A stretch of 64,000 nucleotides of DNA from Lactuca virosa (GCA_928212115.1 CAKMRJ010000001.1:371494476-371558475), one strand, 5' to 3'; numbered from the stretch's first letter, positions 34,134-46,178 are shown. Made by a program: numbers and translations. The notes: generated by a model from the letters alone, not told the origin.

Positions 34134-34735
34134 CCCCATAGTCTAAATCTTTTCAGTCAATTCCAGTCGGGTTCTAAGCTTCCAAACCATACATCTAGTT
34201 CCCTAGGGTCGATATATCATGTAAAGTTTCAAACCTTACGTCCATGCATGGGTTATTTAGCTCAAAAGGCCCTAAAAAGTGGTTTACAAGTTGCATGGGA
34301 CTCCCATGGCCATAAAGTAGGCACCTTTATGCCATGGAGTCCCTCAAAGGTTCCAGATCTGAAGTCATGATTCCAAAACATGCTTGCATCCATGAATGGT
34401 TCCAAAATATGCTCCTTAAAGCCCTAAACTACCCCATGAAGAGATCTAGTGAATGAATAGTCAAGGTATAAACTCTATACCTCAATAAGGCTACCTTTCC
34501 AAAGAAACCTCTGGATCCAAAGCTTCCTTCTTCAACCAAGCACTTCAAGCTTCCACTCCTTCAAGGAAATACCAACGAATCACTCTCTTTTCACTCACAA
34601 ACACTCAAAAGGCTCTAGATCACAAATTAGGGTTTTGTTGGACTGAGGGAGGCGATGAGGGAGGCCACAATGAAGAGTTAAGGTCTTTAAATAGGGTGCA
34701 AACCCTGAAAATTAGGGTTTCACTCTGGCAGCCCT

Positions 34736-34837
34736 ACTCGTCGAGTTGAGGCTCTCAACTCGTCGAGTAGGCTTCAAGTTCCGCGTCCAAAATTCCCATT
34801 CCTACTCGGCGAGTTTAAGCCTCCAACTCGTCGAGTC
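34736..34837. repeat. Palindrome pairs in E5, upstream cluster (two pairs)
   Basis: Pairs at 34736/34758 and 34804/34826, both 22 bp apart, between the LTR start and its TATA box. Confidence 0.92.
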
Positions 34838-34894
34838 CCTTTGTAAAAATGAATCATTCTAATTTAGGATACGTACCAGGATCCGAGCGTTACA

Positions 34895-35350
34895 GTATAA
34901 CAAATTTTTTTTGTCTAAAGACACCAAAGAAGGTAGCAAGTTAGCAACCATGGTTGACATAAATCCTAGGATTCCAATATTGGCTAATTAGCCCTCCCAA
35001 TTTGAAACTGGACTATTCAAATCTATTGGGAGTTTCATTAAGACGCATATTGCAATGATAGAAACAGCATTCAGAGAGAAATACCTGTTTGGAAACCAAA
35101 ATTATCCTTTCTGGAAGCCATTAAACAAATGTAATACCATGGGGATAGTGCAAAACAATCATGCTGTTGAGATGTAGGAGATCCCAATCAACACCATGGA
35201 TTTGTTATATTTGGCTTCGTCTATTGAGCTCATGTTTGAAATAAAATGTAACAAGAAAATATGGGTGGATATGACTCTGCAAGATGGTAATTCTAGTAAA
35301 CTATGTTTTTTATAATAGGGAGAGTAATCAAAAGATCAAATTGGAGAATG
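34895..35350 (-). pseudogene. Truncated paralogue of the membrane protein, upstream part
   Basis: Nucleotide similarity to the intact gene region 49720-50130 is plain to the eye: ggactattcaaatc, gaaacagcattcagagagaaata and gagatgtaggagatcccaatc have direct counterparts. Read on the minus strand it encodes degenerate versions of residues about 20-165, including MVANLLPSLVSLD against MIANLIPSLASMD. Stops and frameshifts occur. The 5' end is cut by copia E6 at 35350, and residual 5' sequence may continue at 41085. Confidence 0.88.
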
Positions 35351-35773
35351 TGTAAGAAATTATGAAAATCATGAACTCAACACTTTCCCACCATCATCAA
35401 TTCATTCATAATGAATCAGATGGTTTACATCAAACAAATTACAACGGAAAACTCCCTACATTCACACTCTATCACCTAGATTTATACAAAATTTACAACG
35501 TAACTTGAGAAACCCTAATCTGATACAAAGAACGAGAGAGAGGAAAAAATTTGTGTAAAAATGAGAAAATGAAACTTATCTCTAGAATCAACTGCTACAA
35601 CACAATATATATCTCGGGTCAAGAGGATGACCCATAAACAAGAATACCTAGTTCATTTCCTCAATATTAGCACTCAACCCCCTGCACAATAAATAAGATA
35701 CCACAAACTATCCAAAAAACCAAATAAACAAAGATTAAGTCTGAATATTATAAATGTATATGTTTTTTTAACA
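35351..35773 (-). repeat. E6 3' LTR (423 bp)
   Basis: TG...CA termini; partner at 40662-41084. Confidence 0.96.
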
Positions 35774-35785
35774 TCCCCCCTCAAA
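35774..35785 (-). other. E6 polypurine tract
   Basis: TTTGAGGGGGGA on the minus strand, adjacent to the 3' LTR. Confidence 0.88.
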
Positions 35786-37835
35786 CTTAATATTTGAAAA
35801 CATATTAATTTTTAGAAAAATATCTATAAGACCCAACTTGCTTGAAAAATAATTATCTTCTAAAGAAACTAAAGATTTTGTAAGAATATCAACAATTTGT
35901 TCAGAAGAATCAATTTTAACTACCTTAACAATGCCTTTATCAATCTTTTCTCTTACAAAATGAACATCAATTTCAAAATGTTTCATTTTTTCATGAAACA
36001 TTGGATTAACAGCTAACTTGATAGCAGATTCATTATCACAAAAAATTTTAACTGGAGTTAACTCATTAACACCAAAATCATTCAAAATTTTTAACACCCA
36101 TAAAATCTCACAGGTAACAGACCCCAAAGCACGGTATTCATATTCAGTAGATGACCTGGATATTGTACCTTGTTTTTTACTTTTCCAGGATACAAGAGAT
36201 CCACCAAAATACACCAAATATCTAGTAACAGATCTTCTAGTATTAAGACACTTAGCCCAATCAGCATTTACAAAACTAATATGATCTCAAGAATTTGATT
36301 TTTGAATAAAAACACCTTTTCCAGGACTTAATTTTAAAAACCTTAACAATCTTAAAAGCAATATTTAAATGTGTTTCCCTAGGTTTTTGCATATGCTGAC
36401 TAAGAACTTGAACAACATAAGCTATATCAGGCCTTGTAACAGTAAGATAAATGAGTTTACCAATAAGCTTCTGGAACTCAGTAATGTTAACAAAGCTATC
36501 AAAACTATCAAGATCACAATCTTTAGGAACAACAAGATTAGCTTCAAGTGGAGTTTTTCACAGGTTTACAAGAAAGCATTCCAAACTGATGAAGCAATTC
36601 TAAACAATATTTCCTTTGATTTAAACTAATACCACCATTAACAACTAAAACCTCAATTCCAAGAAAATATTTCAATTCTCCTAAGTCCTTTATCAAAAAT
36701 TGAGATTTAAGAAATTTTTTCACATAATTGATTTCAAATATACTATTCCCTGTTAAAATAATATCATCTACATAAACAAGTAGAACAACAAAAGTTTCAC
36801 CTTTTGACCTAACAAACAAAGAGTAATCATTTAAGCTTTGAACAAATCCAAACATAGACAAAGAAGTACATAATTTCTCATTCCACTTCCTATGAGTCTG
36901 TTTAAGACCATATAAAGATTTTATAAGTTTGCAAACATTTTTATCATTAGTTGAATGATATCCTTCAGGCATATTCATATAAACATCTTCAACTAAATCA
37001 CCATAAAGAAAATCATTGTTAATATCAAGTTGATAAAGTGGTCATGACTTATTAACAACTACACCAATAACAAACCTAATTGTAACTATTTTTGCCTTAG
37101 GGGAGAATGTTTCCTCATAGTTTATTCCTTCTCTTTGATTATAACCTTTAGCAACCAATCTAGCTTTATACCTTTTTATTTCACCATTAGATTTATATTT
37201 AATAAAATCCAATGAAAACCAATGGCCTTTCTATCTTTAGGAAGATCAGTAATCTCCCAAGTATTATTCTTATACAAAACTTCCATTTCTTCATCCATGG
37301 CATTAACCCAGTTAGGATCTAAAACAGCCTCATTATAAGTTTTTGGTTCAAGTGTTTTATTAAGATTAGACAGAAAACAAAAAAAATTATTGTTAAGAGT
37401 TGAATAGTTAACAGATTTTTCTATCCCATACTTGTGTTTTCCCTCCACAACATAGTCATTAAATCTAATAGGCATGTGAACATCACGACCAGACCTAGTA
37501 ACCCTAGTAGAATGGCTCCCAGAAGGATTAGAATTAGTTTGGCCACTTTTCTCAGTCAAAGTAGATGAACAAGGAACCATCACATCAAGTAAAGGCACAT
37601 GTGCCTTACCAGTTTGGTTGCTAACATCAAAGGGAAAAGTCTCATCCAGATTATGGTCTGCACTAGCACCATCCAAATGATAAACACCTCTCAAGTCACC
37701 TAAACTAGCAGTATCATGTAAAGAACTAAACATCAATGACTCATCATAGGAAAAAGGATCATTAGCATTCAAAGGGACATTAAATTTACCAATCATAAAA
37801 GAAGACTTAAGCTTGAAAGGAAACACCGATTCATA
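35786..37835 (-). pseudogene. E6 reverse transcriptase and RNase H, broken
   Basis: The C-terminal integrase/RT linker and start of RT are at 37826-37176 (SYDESLMF, VLDPNWVNAMDEEME, TWEITDLP). The catalytic RT part is 36978-36544 (MNMPEGYHS, SLYGLKQ, LLVYVDDIILTG, DLGELKYFLGIEV). RNase H is 36217-35768 (GSLVSWKSKKQGTISRSS, then FCDNESAIKLAVNPMFHEK). Frameshifts separate the pieces. Active-site YVDD is intact locally, but no continuous polyprotein can be made. Confidence 0.93.
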
Positions 37836-38076
37836 AAATTTTCATCCCTGGAAACAAAAACAAGATTTGTACCAAGACTAAGAACTTTATACCCTTTTTA
37901 TCAAAGGAATAACCAAGAAATATACATTTATCAGCTCTTTCAGAAATTTTATCAGAATTGTGTAGTTTAGTAGCAAAACAAAAACAACCAAACACTCTAA
38001 GTTTATCAAATTTGGTGATGTTTTATAAACTAGTTAATAATGAGAAGTACCTTTTAAAACTGAAGTAGGAGCTCTA

Positions 38077-38730
38077 TTAATCAAGAAAACAGAAGTTAAC
38101 ATAGCTTCTCCCCCAATATTTAAGAGGCAAACCAGACTGAAATATTAAGGATCTGGCAACATTTAAAACATGCATGTGTTTTCTCTCCACAACTCCATTC
38201 TGTTGTGGAGTATGAACACAATATGTTTTATGTAAAATTCCTTTAGACTCAAAAAGATGTTTCATTTTGTAATTTAAAAACTCAGTTCCATTGTCAAATC
38301 TAATAGTCTTGATTTTAACTTCAAACTGATTAAAAAGAATGTTAAAGAAAACAGAAACACAACTAAAAACCTCATCTTTGGATTTTAACAAATAAACCCA
38401 AGTAGCTCTAGTGTAATCATCCACAATGTTCAAAAAGTATCTAAATCCTTCTGAGGCAGTCACTCTATAAAGGCCCCAAACATCCAGATGGACGAACTCA
38501 CCAAGTTTAGAAGTGACATGTTGACTAGTGGGAAAAGAATCTCTAGTTTTTTTAGCCTTGTGACACATGTCACATGGAGGAAGCACTTCATTTCCAAAAT
38601 TAAGTTTATTTTTTAAATAAAACAAAGCTTGATCAGAAGGGTGACCACGTATGTTATGCCAAGTAAGTTTAGAAACACAACACATAGAAGAAGAGCTATT
38701 ATTAATCCTAGAAATATTACCTGAAGGCAC
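38077..38730 (-). pseudogene. E6 integrase, fragment
   Basis: 218 open codons on the minus strand: zinc part WHNIRGHPSDQAL and CDMCHKAKKTRD, then catalytic D (HLDVWGLY), second D (IRFDNGTEF) and E (TPQQNGVVERKHMH). The frame begins directly after a stop, with no protease upstream. Confidence 0.92.
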
Positions 38731-38757
38731 ACTATTTATAAAATAGAGAACTCTAGA

Positions 38758-39880
38758 TTATAAAATAGAGGAGTTCCTAGAAATAGTACCTGCCATATTG
38801 GCACTAGCAGATGCTTCCTCATTAGATTGCTTATGATTGATAAGTTGCAAGAACTTGATGTATTGATCCATAGTGAGTTGATTAAATTCAGAGTCTCTAG
38901 AAGACTCAGGCACAATGGAAGCAGAAGAACTTCCAGAAGAAGTAGTAACAGAATTCACATAAAAACTTTTATTAATGTTGTTTTGATTATTAGACTCACT
39001 TCTTGATTTGAAATCCTTAGGATATTCAATGATTTGGAACATTTCTCTATTGCATGACCTTTAATACCATAATTTTTACATTGAACAAATTGACTCTTAT
39101 TCTTATTAGAATTATTAAACTTATTATTAAACCTACCGTTAAAAGCAGCAGGTTGAGACTTGGAAGTTATAAGTGAAGACTGAGAAGAAGACAAAGAACC
39201 ATTTTTTTAAGATACTCTTCTGTAGAGACTATAGAGAAGGCAGTTTTGACACTAGGTAAAGGTTCCATAAGCAAAATATGACTCTTAATCTAACAATAAG
39301 AATCATCAAGGCCACTAAGAAACTGCATAAGTTTCATGAGATTTGAATGATCCTTGAGTTTAATAGTAACTTCACAAGTACACTATGTTCAACTAGTTAA
39401 GCCATCAAACTCTTTCCAAAGAGCTTCAAGATTATTAAAGTAATCAGACAAAGAAATATTGTTTTGTTTAAGAGAATTAATTTGTTGATGAATATTAAAA
39501 ACCACAGAACCATCAGATTTATTATATGTTTCAAAAAGATTTTGTCAAATATCCTCAGCAACTTTGGAATAAGCATGACTAGCATAAATGGATGAAAGAA
39601 TCCAAGAAAAAACCACAACATTAGCCCTATCCCATTTAGAATGTTTAGTTTGATCAACACTACTCCTTTTCAAAGTACCATCTACTAGACCTAATTTGTT
39701 TCTAGCTTTAAGAGCCCTAGACATAGAGCTCCTCCACAGTCTAAAGTTTTCATTACCAGTCAATTTCATAGTAACAATTGTAGTTATAGCATTATCAGAA
39801 GGATGAATGTAGAGAGGATCATCAAAGTTAGCTTGATCATCCTTTCCACTTCTTCCAAGAGGATCATTAGGGCCAACCAT
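38758..39880 (-). pseudogene. E6 gag, broken; protease absent
   Basis: Gag starts MVGPNDPLGRSGK at 39880. The UBN2-type core is interrupted by TGA at about 39543 and continues in the same frame (NLFETYNKSDGSV). A knuckle at 39194-38955 reads CKNYGIKGHAIEKC, with tyrosine for the second cysteine. Then come a frameshift and 39042-38758 (EYPKDFKS, ending SRNSSIL). The protease DSG motif expected between here and 38730 is absent. The short string tctattttataa appears twice at the joint (38745-38775), suggesting a deletion there. Confidence 0.88.
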
Positions 39881-40649
39881 GAGAACAAATCAAAAAACAA
39901 ACAACAAACAAGAACACAGATAAAAAAAACAAACAGCAAACAAGAACACAGATAGAAGAAAAGAACAAGAAATCAGAGAACTGTATTGATCTAAAACAGT
40001 CCAGATGGTCACCACGTTTATCGGGGCCCGGGACGATCAATACAGAGTCAAAGAAAATCAAACAGATGCTCAAAATAACTGGTGTACTCAATACAACTAG
40101 GATCTCCCAATAGCATAAATTATAAAAAAGGAACAGAGAAACCCTCACAGTGTAGATGAAGACACAAGACGAAGAGTCGATTCCCTTGTATGTTCCCTAC
40201 TAGGGTTTATCGGTGATAAACTCTGACCCCTACAGATTTATTTCATACAAAGAGATTAATCGACAGGAACAATCGAAGAAGTAGCAGAAGCCAACTTCAA
40301 AGCATCAACACAATATCGAAGCATCAAAGGATGTGAAACACGCCACAAATCACAACCGATCAACCTACAAGAACACACAAGATCTCGTAGTACCAGGATC
40401 TTAAAAGAAAACTGATATTTGTTTCGATTTAGAAAAAAAAATTATGGAAACCCTAGATCGAAACAATGAAACAAAATTGTCACAGTTTAAGTATGAAATC
40501 TAAAGATCTTAAGAAGATAACTCCAGATTTACACAAACTGTAACGATCCAACAAAAATAAACCAAAAAGGTCAGAGAAAATACTCTTAGAACAGTCGATC
40601 GGAGATCAAATCCCCAACAGAGGTAGAAGACAAAGATTCGAAGCCTACA
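39881..40649 (-). other. E6 leader
   Basis: About 770 bp between the primer site and gag, without coding signal. It includes a short duplicated stretch (caaacaacaaacaagaacacagat type, about 39890-39955). Confidence 0.75.
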
Positions 40650-40661
40650 GCTCTGATACCA
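40650..40661 (-). other. E6 primer-binding site (tRNA-iMet)
   Basis: TGGTATCAGAGC on the minus strand, directly abutting the 5' LTR. Confidence 0.95.
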
Positions 40662-41084
40662 TGTAAGAAATTATGAAAATCATGAACTCAACACTTTCCC
40701 AACATCATCAATTCATTCATAATGAATCAGATGGTTTACATCAAACAAATTACAACGGAAAACTCCTTACATTCATACTCTATCACTCAGATTTATACAA
40801 TATTTACGACGTAACTTGAGAAACCCTAATTTGATACAAAGAATGAGAGAGAGGAAAAAATCTGTGTAAAAATGAGAAAATAAAACTTATCTCTGGAATC
40901 ATCAGCTGCAACACAATATATACCTCGGGTCAAGAGGATAACCCATAAATAAGAATACCTGGTTCATTTCCTCAATATTAACACTCAACCCCCTGCACAA
41001 TAAATAAGCTACCACAAACTATCCAAAAAAACCAAATAAACAAATATTAAGTTTGAATATTATTAAATGTATATATTTTTAACA
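40662..41084 (-). repeat. E6 5' LTR (423 bp)
   Basis: Partner of 35351-35773, with identical outer termini. Confidence 0.96.
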
Positions 41085-41089
41085 GAATG

Positions 41090-41431
41090 GGGTTTAAGAC
41101 AGGATATGTGGGGTATTTTTTTAAGATGTGACATTGGTAATATGTTTGTTTATGCAACAATGCATTTTTTAAAGAATTTATGCAACTTTCAGTAGGTTAA
41201 ATAAGTTCTAACTAATTGGGTTTAAGACCGGACATAAGGGATTCCTATTGAAAATATTTAATTTGATGATTGGCCCAAATGTTAGAAAGATATTGGGCTG
41301 TGGTTAAAGAATTAGATCTTTAAGGATTTGGGGGCTGTCAATAAGTTAATGTCGTACTTTTATAGTCTCAAAAGTGGAAGATTTTGTACTGGAGCAGAAG
41401 ATGGTGTAGTGGTTGGGAGGTAGGGCAATAT
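41090..41431. other. Spacer between E6 and hAT-like element, no gene recognised
   Basis: About 340 bp of unique-looking sequence with no ORF of note. Its left end may be the 5' flank of the membrane-protein pseudogene displaced by E6. Confidence 0.5.
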
Positions 41432-42374
41432 CAGGGCGGAACACGAACAATAAAAGTAAAGGGGCCAAAACACGATAATACCAAGATTTTTTTTCAAGAC
41501 AATGAGGTTGGTCTATATTAATAGTTCAATGTAAAAAATATATATATATTATAGTTACTCTCCCTTATACTTGTTTGATATAGATTGATACACTAAACAT
41601 ATATCTTGTTTATATAACTTCAAATCCTAATCAAAATCAACACATATATAACAATTAGTCTAATATAAATATAAAGACAGACCTGTACATTAAGTTTTTA
41701 TTGAGAACTAATTAAATGAAGCACAATATACATCAACAAACAAGGAATCTCCACATATACATATATAGTTAAAATGATAATACCTCTATTAATAATAAAA
41801 AACAATTAAAGTATCTATTTTGCAAGAGATTCGCAACAAATTCGTACAAGGAACCTCCACATAAAAATATATAATTAAAAAAACAAAAGTAATAATCCAC
41901 AAAATGTACTTCGGTTAGAATTCAAAAGGCATTACGTGGTCATCTTCATAACTCATAACCATAGCAGTAGAATATAAGCAAAATGGAGATTGTTGGAGTT
42001 CTTGGGAATGGTTGGAGTCTTGGGAGATGACAAATGTGCAAGTTATGGGCGAGATCTTCAAGATGGACGACAGAGTGAGAGAGAACAGTGGAGGAGATCT
42101 GGTGTGTGAAATTCCATTCACAAAAGCCGACTGAAAGGCAGAGATGATTTCTATATTTCTTCTCCTATTTGATTTAGTTCCTTAATATTCTCATAAATCA
42201 CAGATTACATTCTATCAAATTAAACTTTTGTTATCTTATCTTTTACCAAAACCATCGCATCTTATTTGTATTTATCCAAAACTAATAAGATAATTTATAA
42301 TATTTATAGTATTAGAAGGTTGAAATAACAGGGGGCCAATGGCCCCTCTAGGCCCCTTAAGCCTTCCGCCACTG
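41432..42374. mobile_element. Non-autonomous hAT-like element 1 (943 bp), target duplication ggcaatat
   Basis: Imperfect terminal inverted repeats CAGGGCGGAA (left) and CAGTGGCGGAA (right end, reverse strand), flanked by perfect 8-bp duplications ggcaatat (41424-41431 and 42375-42382). CAG-type termini with 8-bp duplications are diagnostic of hAT transposons. No transposase was seen; the only sizeable ORF (41915-42121, minus, 68 codons) is unrecognised. Confidence 0.92.
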
Positions 42375-42382
42375 GGCAATAT

Positions 42383-43398
42383 TGTCTTTTTTCTATTAAT
42401 TATGAGATGCAAATATTTAAAAGTGAAGGGTATGATCAATGGATTTGTTTGATTAATAAAAGCTATAAATTCTTGCATGATTATAGAGGTGTATGTGAAG
42501 GAATAAATAAGGGTTATTTTCGAAAGCAGAAGTGAATTTTATATGGAAGGTAAAAGGTATGGAAGTATGGTCATAACTCATAAAGGTTCTTTAATGGGTA
42601 TGGATCATTGTGACTTTTTGAGCTGCACTTTTTGGTCCAAAAGTTTAGTGGAAGAGCATTTATGACTTTATGATCTTAAGTTCAAAATAAAGAGGTTATG
42701 GGGAAAGGTTAATATTTGGCGATTTTCTCATAAAGAAAGTTATTTACAATGCTATTTTGTTATGGTATATTGGGAATGGAAGATGGGATTAGTTGGGGTA
42801 TGATTATTACAAGAGGCTTAAAGAGTTGTACCATTTGCATCTTCAATTTATATGTGAATAGGAAAATAAAGAAATAGAATGGGAAAAGGTGGGTTTTGCT
42901 AGGTGATGTAAAAGTAGTACTATTTGCATCTTTATAAATGGGGAGTATTGGTTTTGGAGGAAAAAATTGGAAGATCGATATTTGCAACTGGCAATTAGGA
43001 ACCAATTTAGATAAGTTTTAAGGGCTGAATTAGAGGATCTTTCATGATAGTTGAGCTTATGATTCAATGATTTTATTTGTTATTTGTTGGTGACATTAAG
43101 CATTGTCTAAAAAAATAAACACCTTTGGTGATAGTTGGGCTTAATATCAATGATTTTAATTGTTATTTTGTTGGTGACATTTTGTCACTTATAGGCTTAT
43201 ACAAATATTTAAGTTGCGATTAATACCTTTTATTTATTAAGCTTGTGATATAAAATTATCAATATTATATATTAATTCAATGAAAAAACACTTTAATATT
43301 TTTGTTATTTTAGACTTATATTTTATTATTTTATACTTTTACAAGTTTTATTAATCGAGAGGCGAAGACCATCCAATTTTCTTCCTATTTCATTTAAG
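42383..43398. other. Spacer between the two hAT-like elements, no gene recognised
   Basis: About 1 kb of AT-rich sequence. It contains a degenerate tandem duplication of roughly 85 bp (gatagttg(a/g)gctta... at 43045-43100 and 43131-43188) and otherwise only short ORFs. Confidence 0.55.
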
Positions 43399-43406
43399 GT
43401 GATGTT

Positions 43407-44571
43407 CAGGGCCGGCCCAAGGCAAGTTCAAGGGGTGCTTATGAACAGGGTCCATCCTCCACCAGGGGCCCAATATTTTTAGGCTTAAATAGTAGTACAC
43501 CGGTAGGTATGGCCCAATTTCTTGTTTAGGTTTAAAACCAGAATACGTTTTCTTCCAAATCAAAATGATTGAAAACAAAATTGAAAGCGGGAATTGAAAT
43601 CGATTTTGCTCAGCCTCGTTTTCAATCATAACAATTGATGGCAAGCAACGATTCAATTCTTGGTAAAGATATCATAATCCCTAGGATATCTTTGGATTTA
43701 AAAAGTTGCATCCTTCAAGGTTTAAAAAAGACAACATTTTCTCCCATCTTGGTTATTCTGTTCTTAAAAAATCACAGTATGCTTTGATTTTCATGAAACG
43801 CAACCTTTAACTATGACAACACCTCTCTCTTCAGAAATTGCGGCCTTCGACCTTGAACCACGACCTTCTACCTTGAATCGCGACCTTCAAGTAACTGTGT
43901 ATGCTTTGATTTTCAACGGAGTATGTTTCTAATTTAGATTTTTAGAGTAATACATTTGGTTTCTCAAGAGTTGAAAATTTCTGATATTCTTTCCAAACAA
44001 TAGAGGTATTATACGTTTTTTAATCGTTCATGCTTTCTGTTTTTATTTTATAAGAGATAAATGTTGTATATGATTATGATTTTAATATGTCTTCTGATTT
44101 TGATATTTACAGAATATTAGTTTTAATCGGACAGTCATACAAAATCCAAACTACAAATAAGGTTAGTAGTTCTAGATTTTACAAATTTGAAAAGGTATTT
44201 AACAATTATGATATAAAGACTATCAAATAATCAGTTTTGGATTTTAAATTTCAGTCATCCATATTTTTATTTTGTTGTCTTTCTTTTTCATAATTTTACA
44301 TTTCAGTTTTCAGAATGATTTTTCAAGGGCATGAAAAGAGAATTGCAATAAGGTAATTTCTTAATGCATCTATTTTAGAGAAATAGTGAAGTTGGGTTTA
44401 TATATTATAAGGATGACAATTTTTAAGCAGAAACGAATTTAGTTTTTTGTATACTTTTTTGAATGAAATTTTGTTTTTTATAACTATTTCAAAAGGATGA
44501 TATTTAGAATTTTTTTTACGTATTTTTTTACTAAATTGCACAGGGCCTACAATTTCTCGGGGCCGGCCCTG
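43407..44571. mobile_element. Non-autonomous hAT-like element 2 (1165 bp), target duplication gtgatgtt
   Basis: Perfect 12-bp terminal inverted repeats CAGGGCCGGCCC / GGGCCGGCCCTG and perfect 8-bp duplications gtgatgtt (43399-43406 and 44572-44579). No transposase domain was seen. The interior is AT-rich with a short run of repeated cgaccttc elements (43855-43890). Confidence 0.96.
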
Positions 44572-44579
44572 GTGATGTT

Positions 44580-45287
44580 GTATCTAGTCACAATTTAAGT
44601 AACAAAACCCGACAACTTTGCTACTTCTTAATTCTTAACGCCTACCAAAAATATCAAAAAAAAAAAAAAAAAAAAAAAAAAAACTATCTACAGTAGATAT
44701 AGAAATCAAGTAAACAACAAAATGTAGAAACTTGACCAAACCTATATTTTTACTGTGTAGAAATATATCATAACTTGTATTATATCTTTTGACCAATAGA
44801 TAACAACTTTCATTTTGTCTTGGTAAAAAAAAGGTAAGTGAATAGTTATAAAATATTTGATAATCAATATCATAAAAATATGGAAATCGAGTAAACAAAA
44901 GAATATTATAACGAATATGGAATAAATCTTGCTTTCGGTTTGGTTAAACGTAACCAAAGGTTGAGGCTTGTTACCGTGTACATATCTATGGAATAAATCA
45001 CATTTGCAACATCAATTTAATTATGAACGAATAGTTATCTTATAATATAGTCCGATCATGTTAACTTTAGTTTCCAACTTAAGAGATCCATATTTACACC
45101 ATTATTAACTAATCCAGAAAGATCTAAAGTATTGCATTCATGATTTAGCTACCAACTTAGTGTACAACATAAAAAAAAGAACGAAAAATAAACAAATACC
45201 CTCTCATCTGTCAAACATGTACAAAGTTGCCAAAAAAACTCGAAAGTCCTTAAATCACATTTTCTTGCCCTTCACCATCTTTAGCAA
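44580..45287. other. AT-rich spacer with poly-A run
   Basis: No gene seen. A homopolymer A run lies at 44656-44683. Confidence 0.55.
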
Positions 45288-45290
45288 TTA

Positions 45291-45632
45291 GGTCTTATGG
45301 TATACTCATAACGAGCATGTTCATGGTCTATGTGACCACGAACAAAAAATGTGAACACCATCCCATACTCTTAGTGGTGGAAAAATTTGTGGTCAAATGT
45401 GGTGGGGAGAACGGACAACAATATCCAATAAATTTTTCTCTCTCTCCATGTCTCTCTATCTCTCTCTACCTCTCTCTACATTTTAATTAATTAAAATATA
45501 TATATTTTTTAATTTCAAAATAAAAAAATAAGAAGAATATAGTGGTGGGTATCTCATAGGTTTAGTGGTTGAATGTAGTGATGAGGTGGCACCCACCACT
45601 ATAATGGTTAGCAGTGGGTATAACGGATGACC
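45291..45632. mobile_element. Tourist-like MITE (342 bp), target duplication tta
   Basis: Imperfect inverted ends GGTCTTATGGTATAC (left) and GGTCATCCGTTATAC (right end, reverse strand), flanked by tta on both sides (45288-45290 and 45633-45635). GGTC-type termini with a TTA/TAA duplication fit PIF/Harbinger (Tourist) elements. It contains a CT-rich stretch and no coding capacity. Confidence 0.8.
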
Positions 45633-45893
45633 TTAGCACCACCATAATACTTGAATAGTTGAATTTGGTGGGACCCCTCCACTGCCATCTAATGATCTAA
45701 TTATGAAGCATTTCAGTATCTTCCACAAAACCCTCCGGTACCATCTAATTATCCGTTCTAACACCTCTATCAAAGTATCAATCATTTCATTAAAGAGATG
45801 AATAGCACCCTCAAGTTTGCCTGATTTACTATAATTGTCCATCAAAACAATATACAATTGTCTAAGAGAATCTTCAAAGATTAATCTTCTCAA
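45633..45893 (-). pseudogene. Possible pentatricopeptide-repeat fragment
   Basis: An 86-codon minus-strand ORF containing YIVLMDNYSKSGKLEGAIHL followed by FNEM, which looks like one degenerate PPR motif (PPR proteins act in organelle RNA processing). The remainder does not look like PPR and there is no further repeat. Probably a relic; chance resemblance cannot be excluded. Confidence 0.3.
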
Positions 45894-46178
45894 TTGTTTT
45901 TTACTTTTACCATATTATTTTCCATTAATTTTTATTTGACAAATTTTTTTATAAAATAGCTTCTTCAATTGTTAACTACTTTAAAAGTTATTTTTTAATT
46001 TTTACTAATTTAAATTTTATCGCATCTTAATCATTTTATTAAATTCTTTCATATAATTTATTCTTTTACTAACATATGTCATATTTTTCGGTGCAAAAAA
46101 AAACATTAGTGACATTATAATAAAATTCAATATATAATTAAATATAAAGTCTAAAAAGGTTCTATTATATAAATAAAA

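Larger units (their letters stand above)
32915..34894 (-). mobile_element. E5: solo LTR of a Ty3/gypsy element (1980 bp), target duplication gtata
   Basis: Minus-strand start TGTAACGCTCGG at 34894 and end GGATGTTACA at 32915, flanked by perfect gtata copies (32910-32914 and 34895-34899). No internal region. TATA-type box (CTATTTAAA) at 34694-34686. It contains a minisatellite of gcataccggggtgcccgacc units (33237-33480) and paired ACTCGNCGAGT arrays. It splits the membrane-protein pseudogene. Confidence 0.95.
35351..41084 (-). mobile_element. E6: complete Ty1/copia element (5734 bp), target duplication gaatg
   Basis: Two 423-bp LTRs (35351-35773 and 40662-41084) are flanked by perfect gaatg copies (35346-35350 and 41085-41089), with primer site and polypurine tract in the expected places. 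The internal copia genes are broken in several frames and the protease DSG motif is missing. By eye the two LTRs differ at about 23 positions plus small indels, roughly 5-6 percent. Confidence 0.96.

Noticed and set aside
44656..44683. Poly-A run as the 3' end of a LINE or retrogene
   Set aside because: No coding remnant upstream on either strand and no target duplication found around it.
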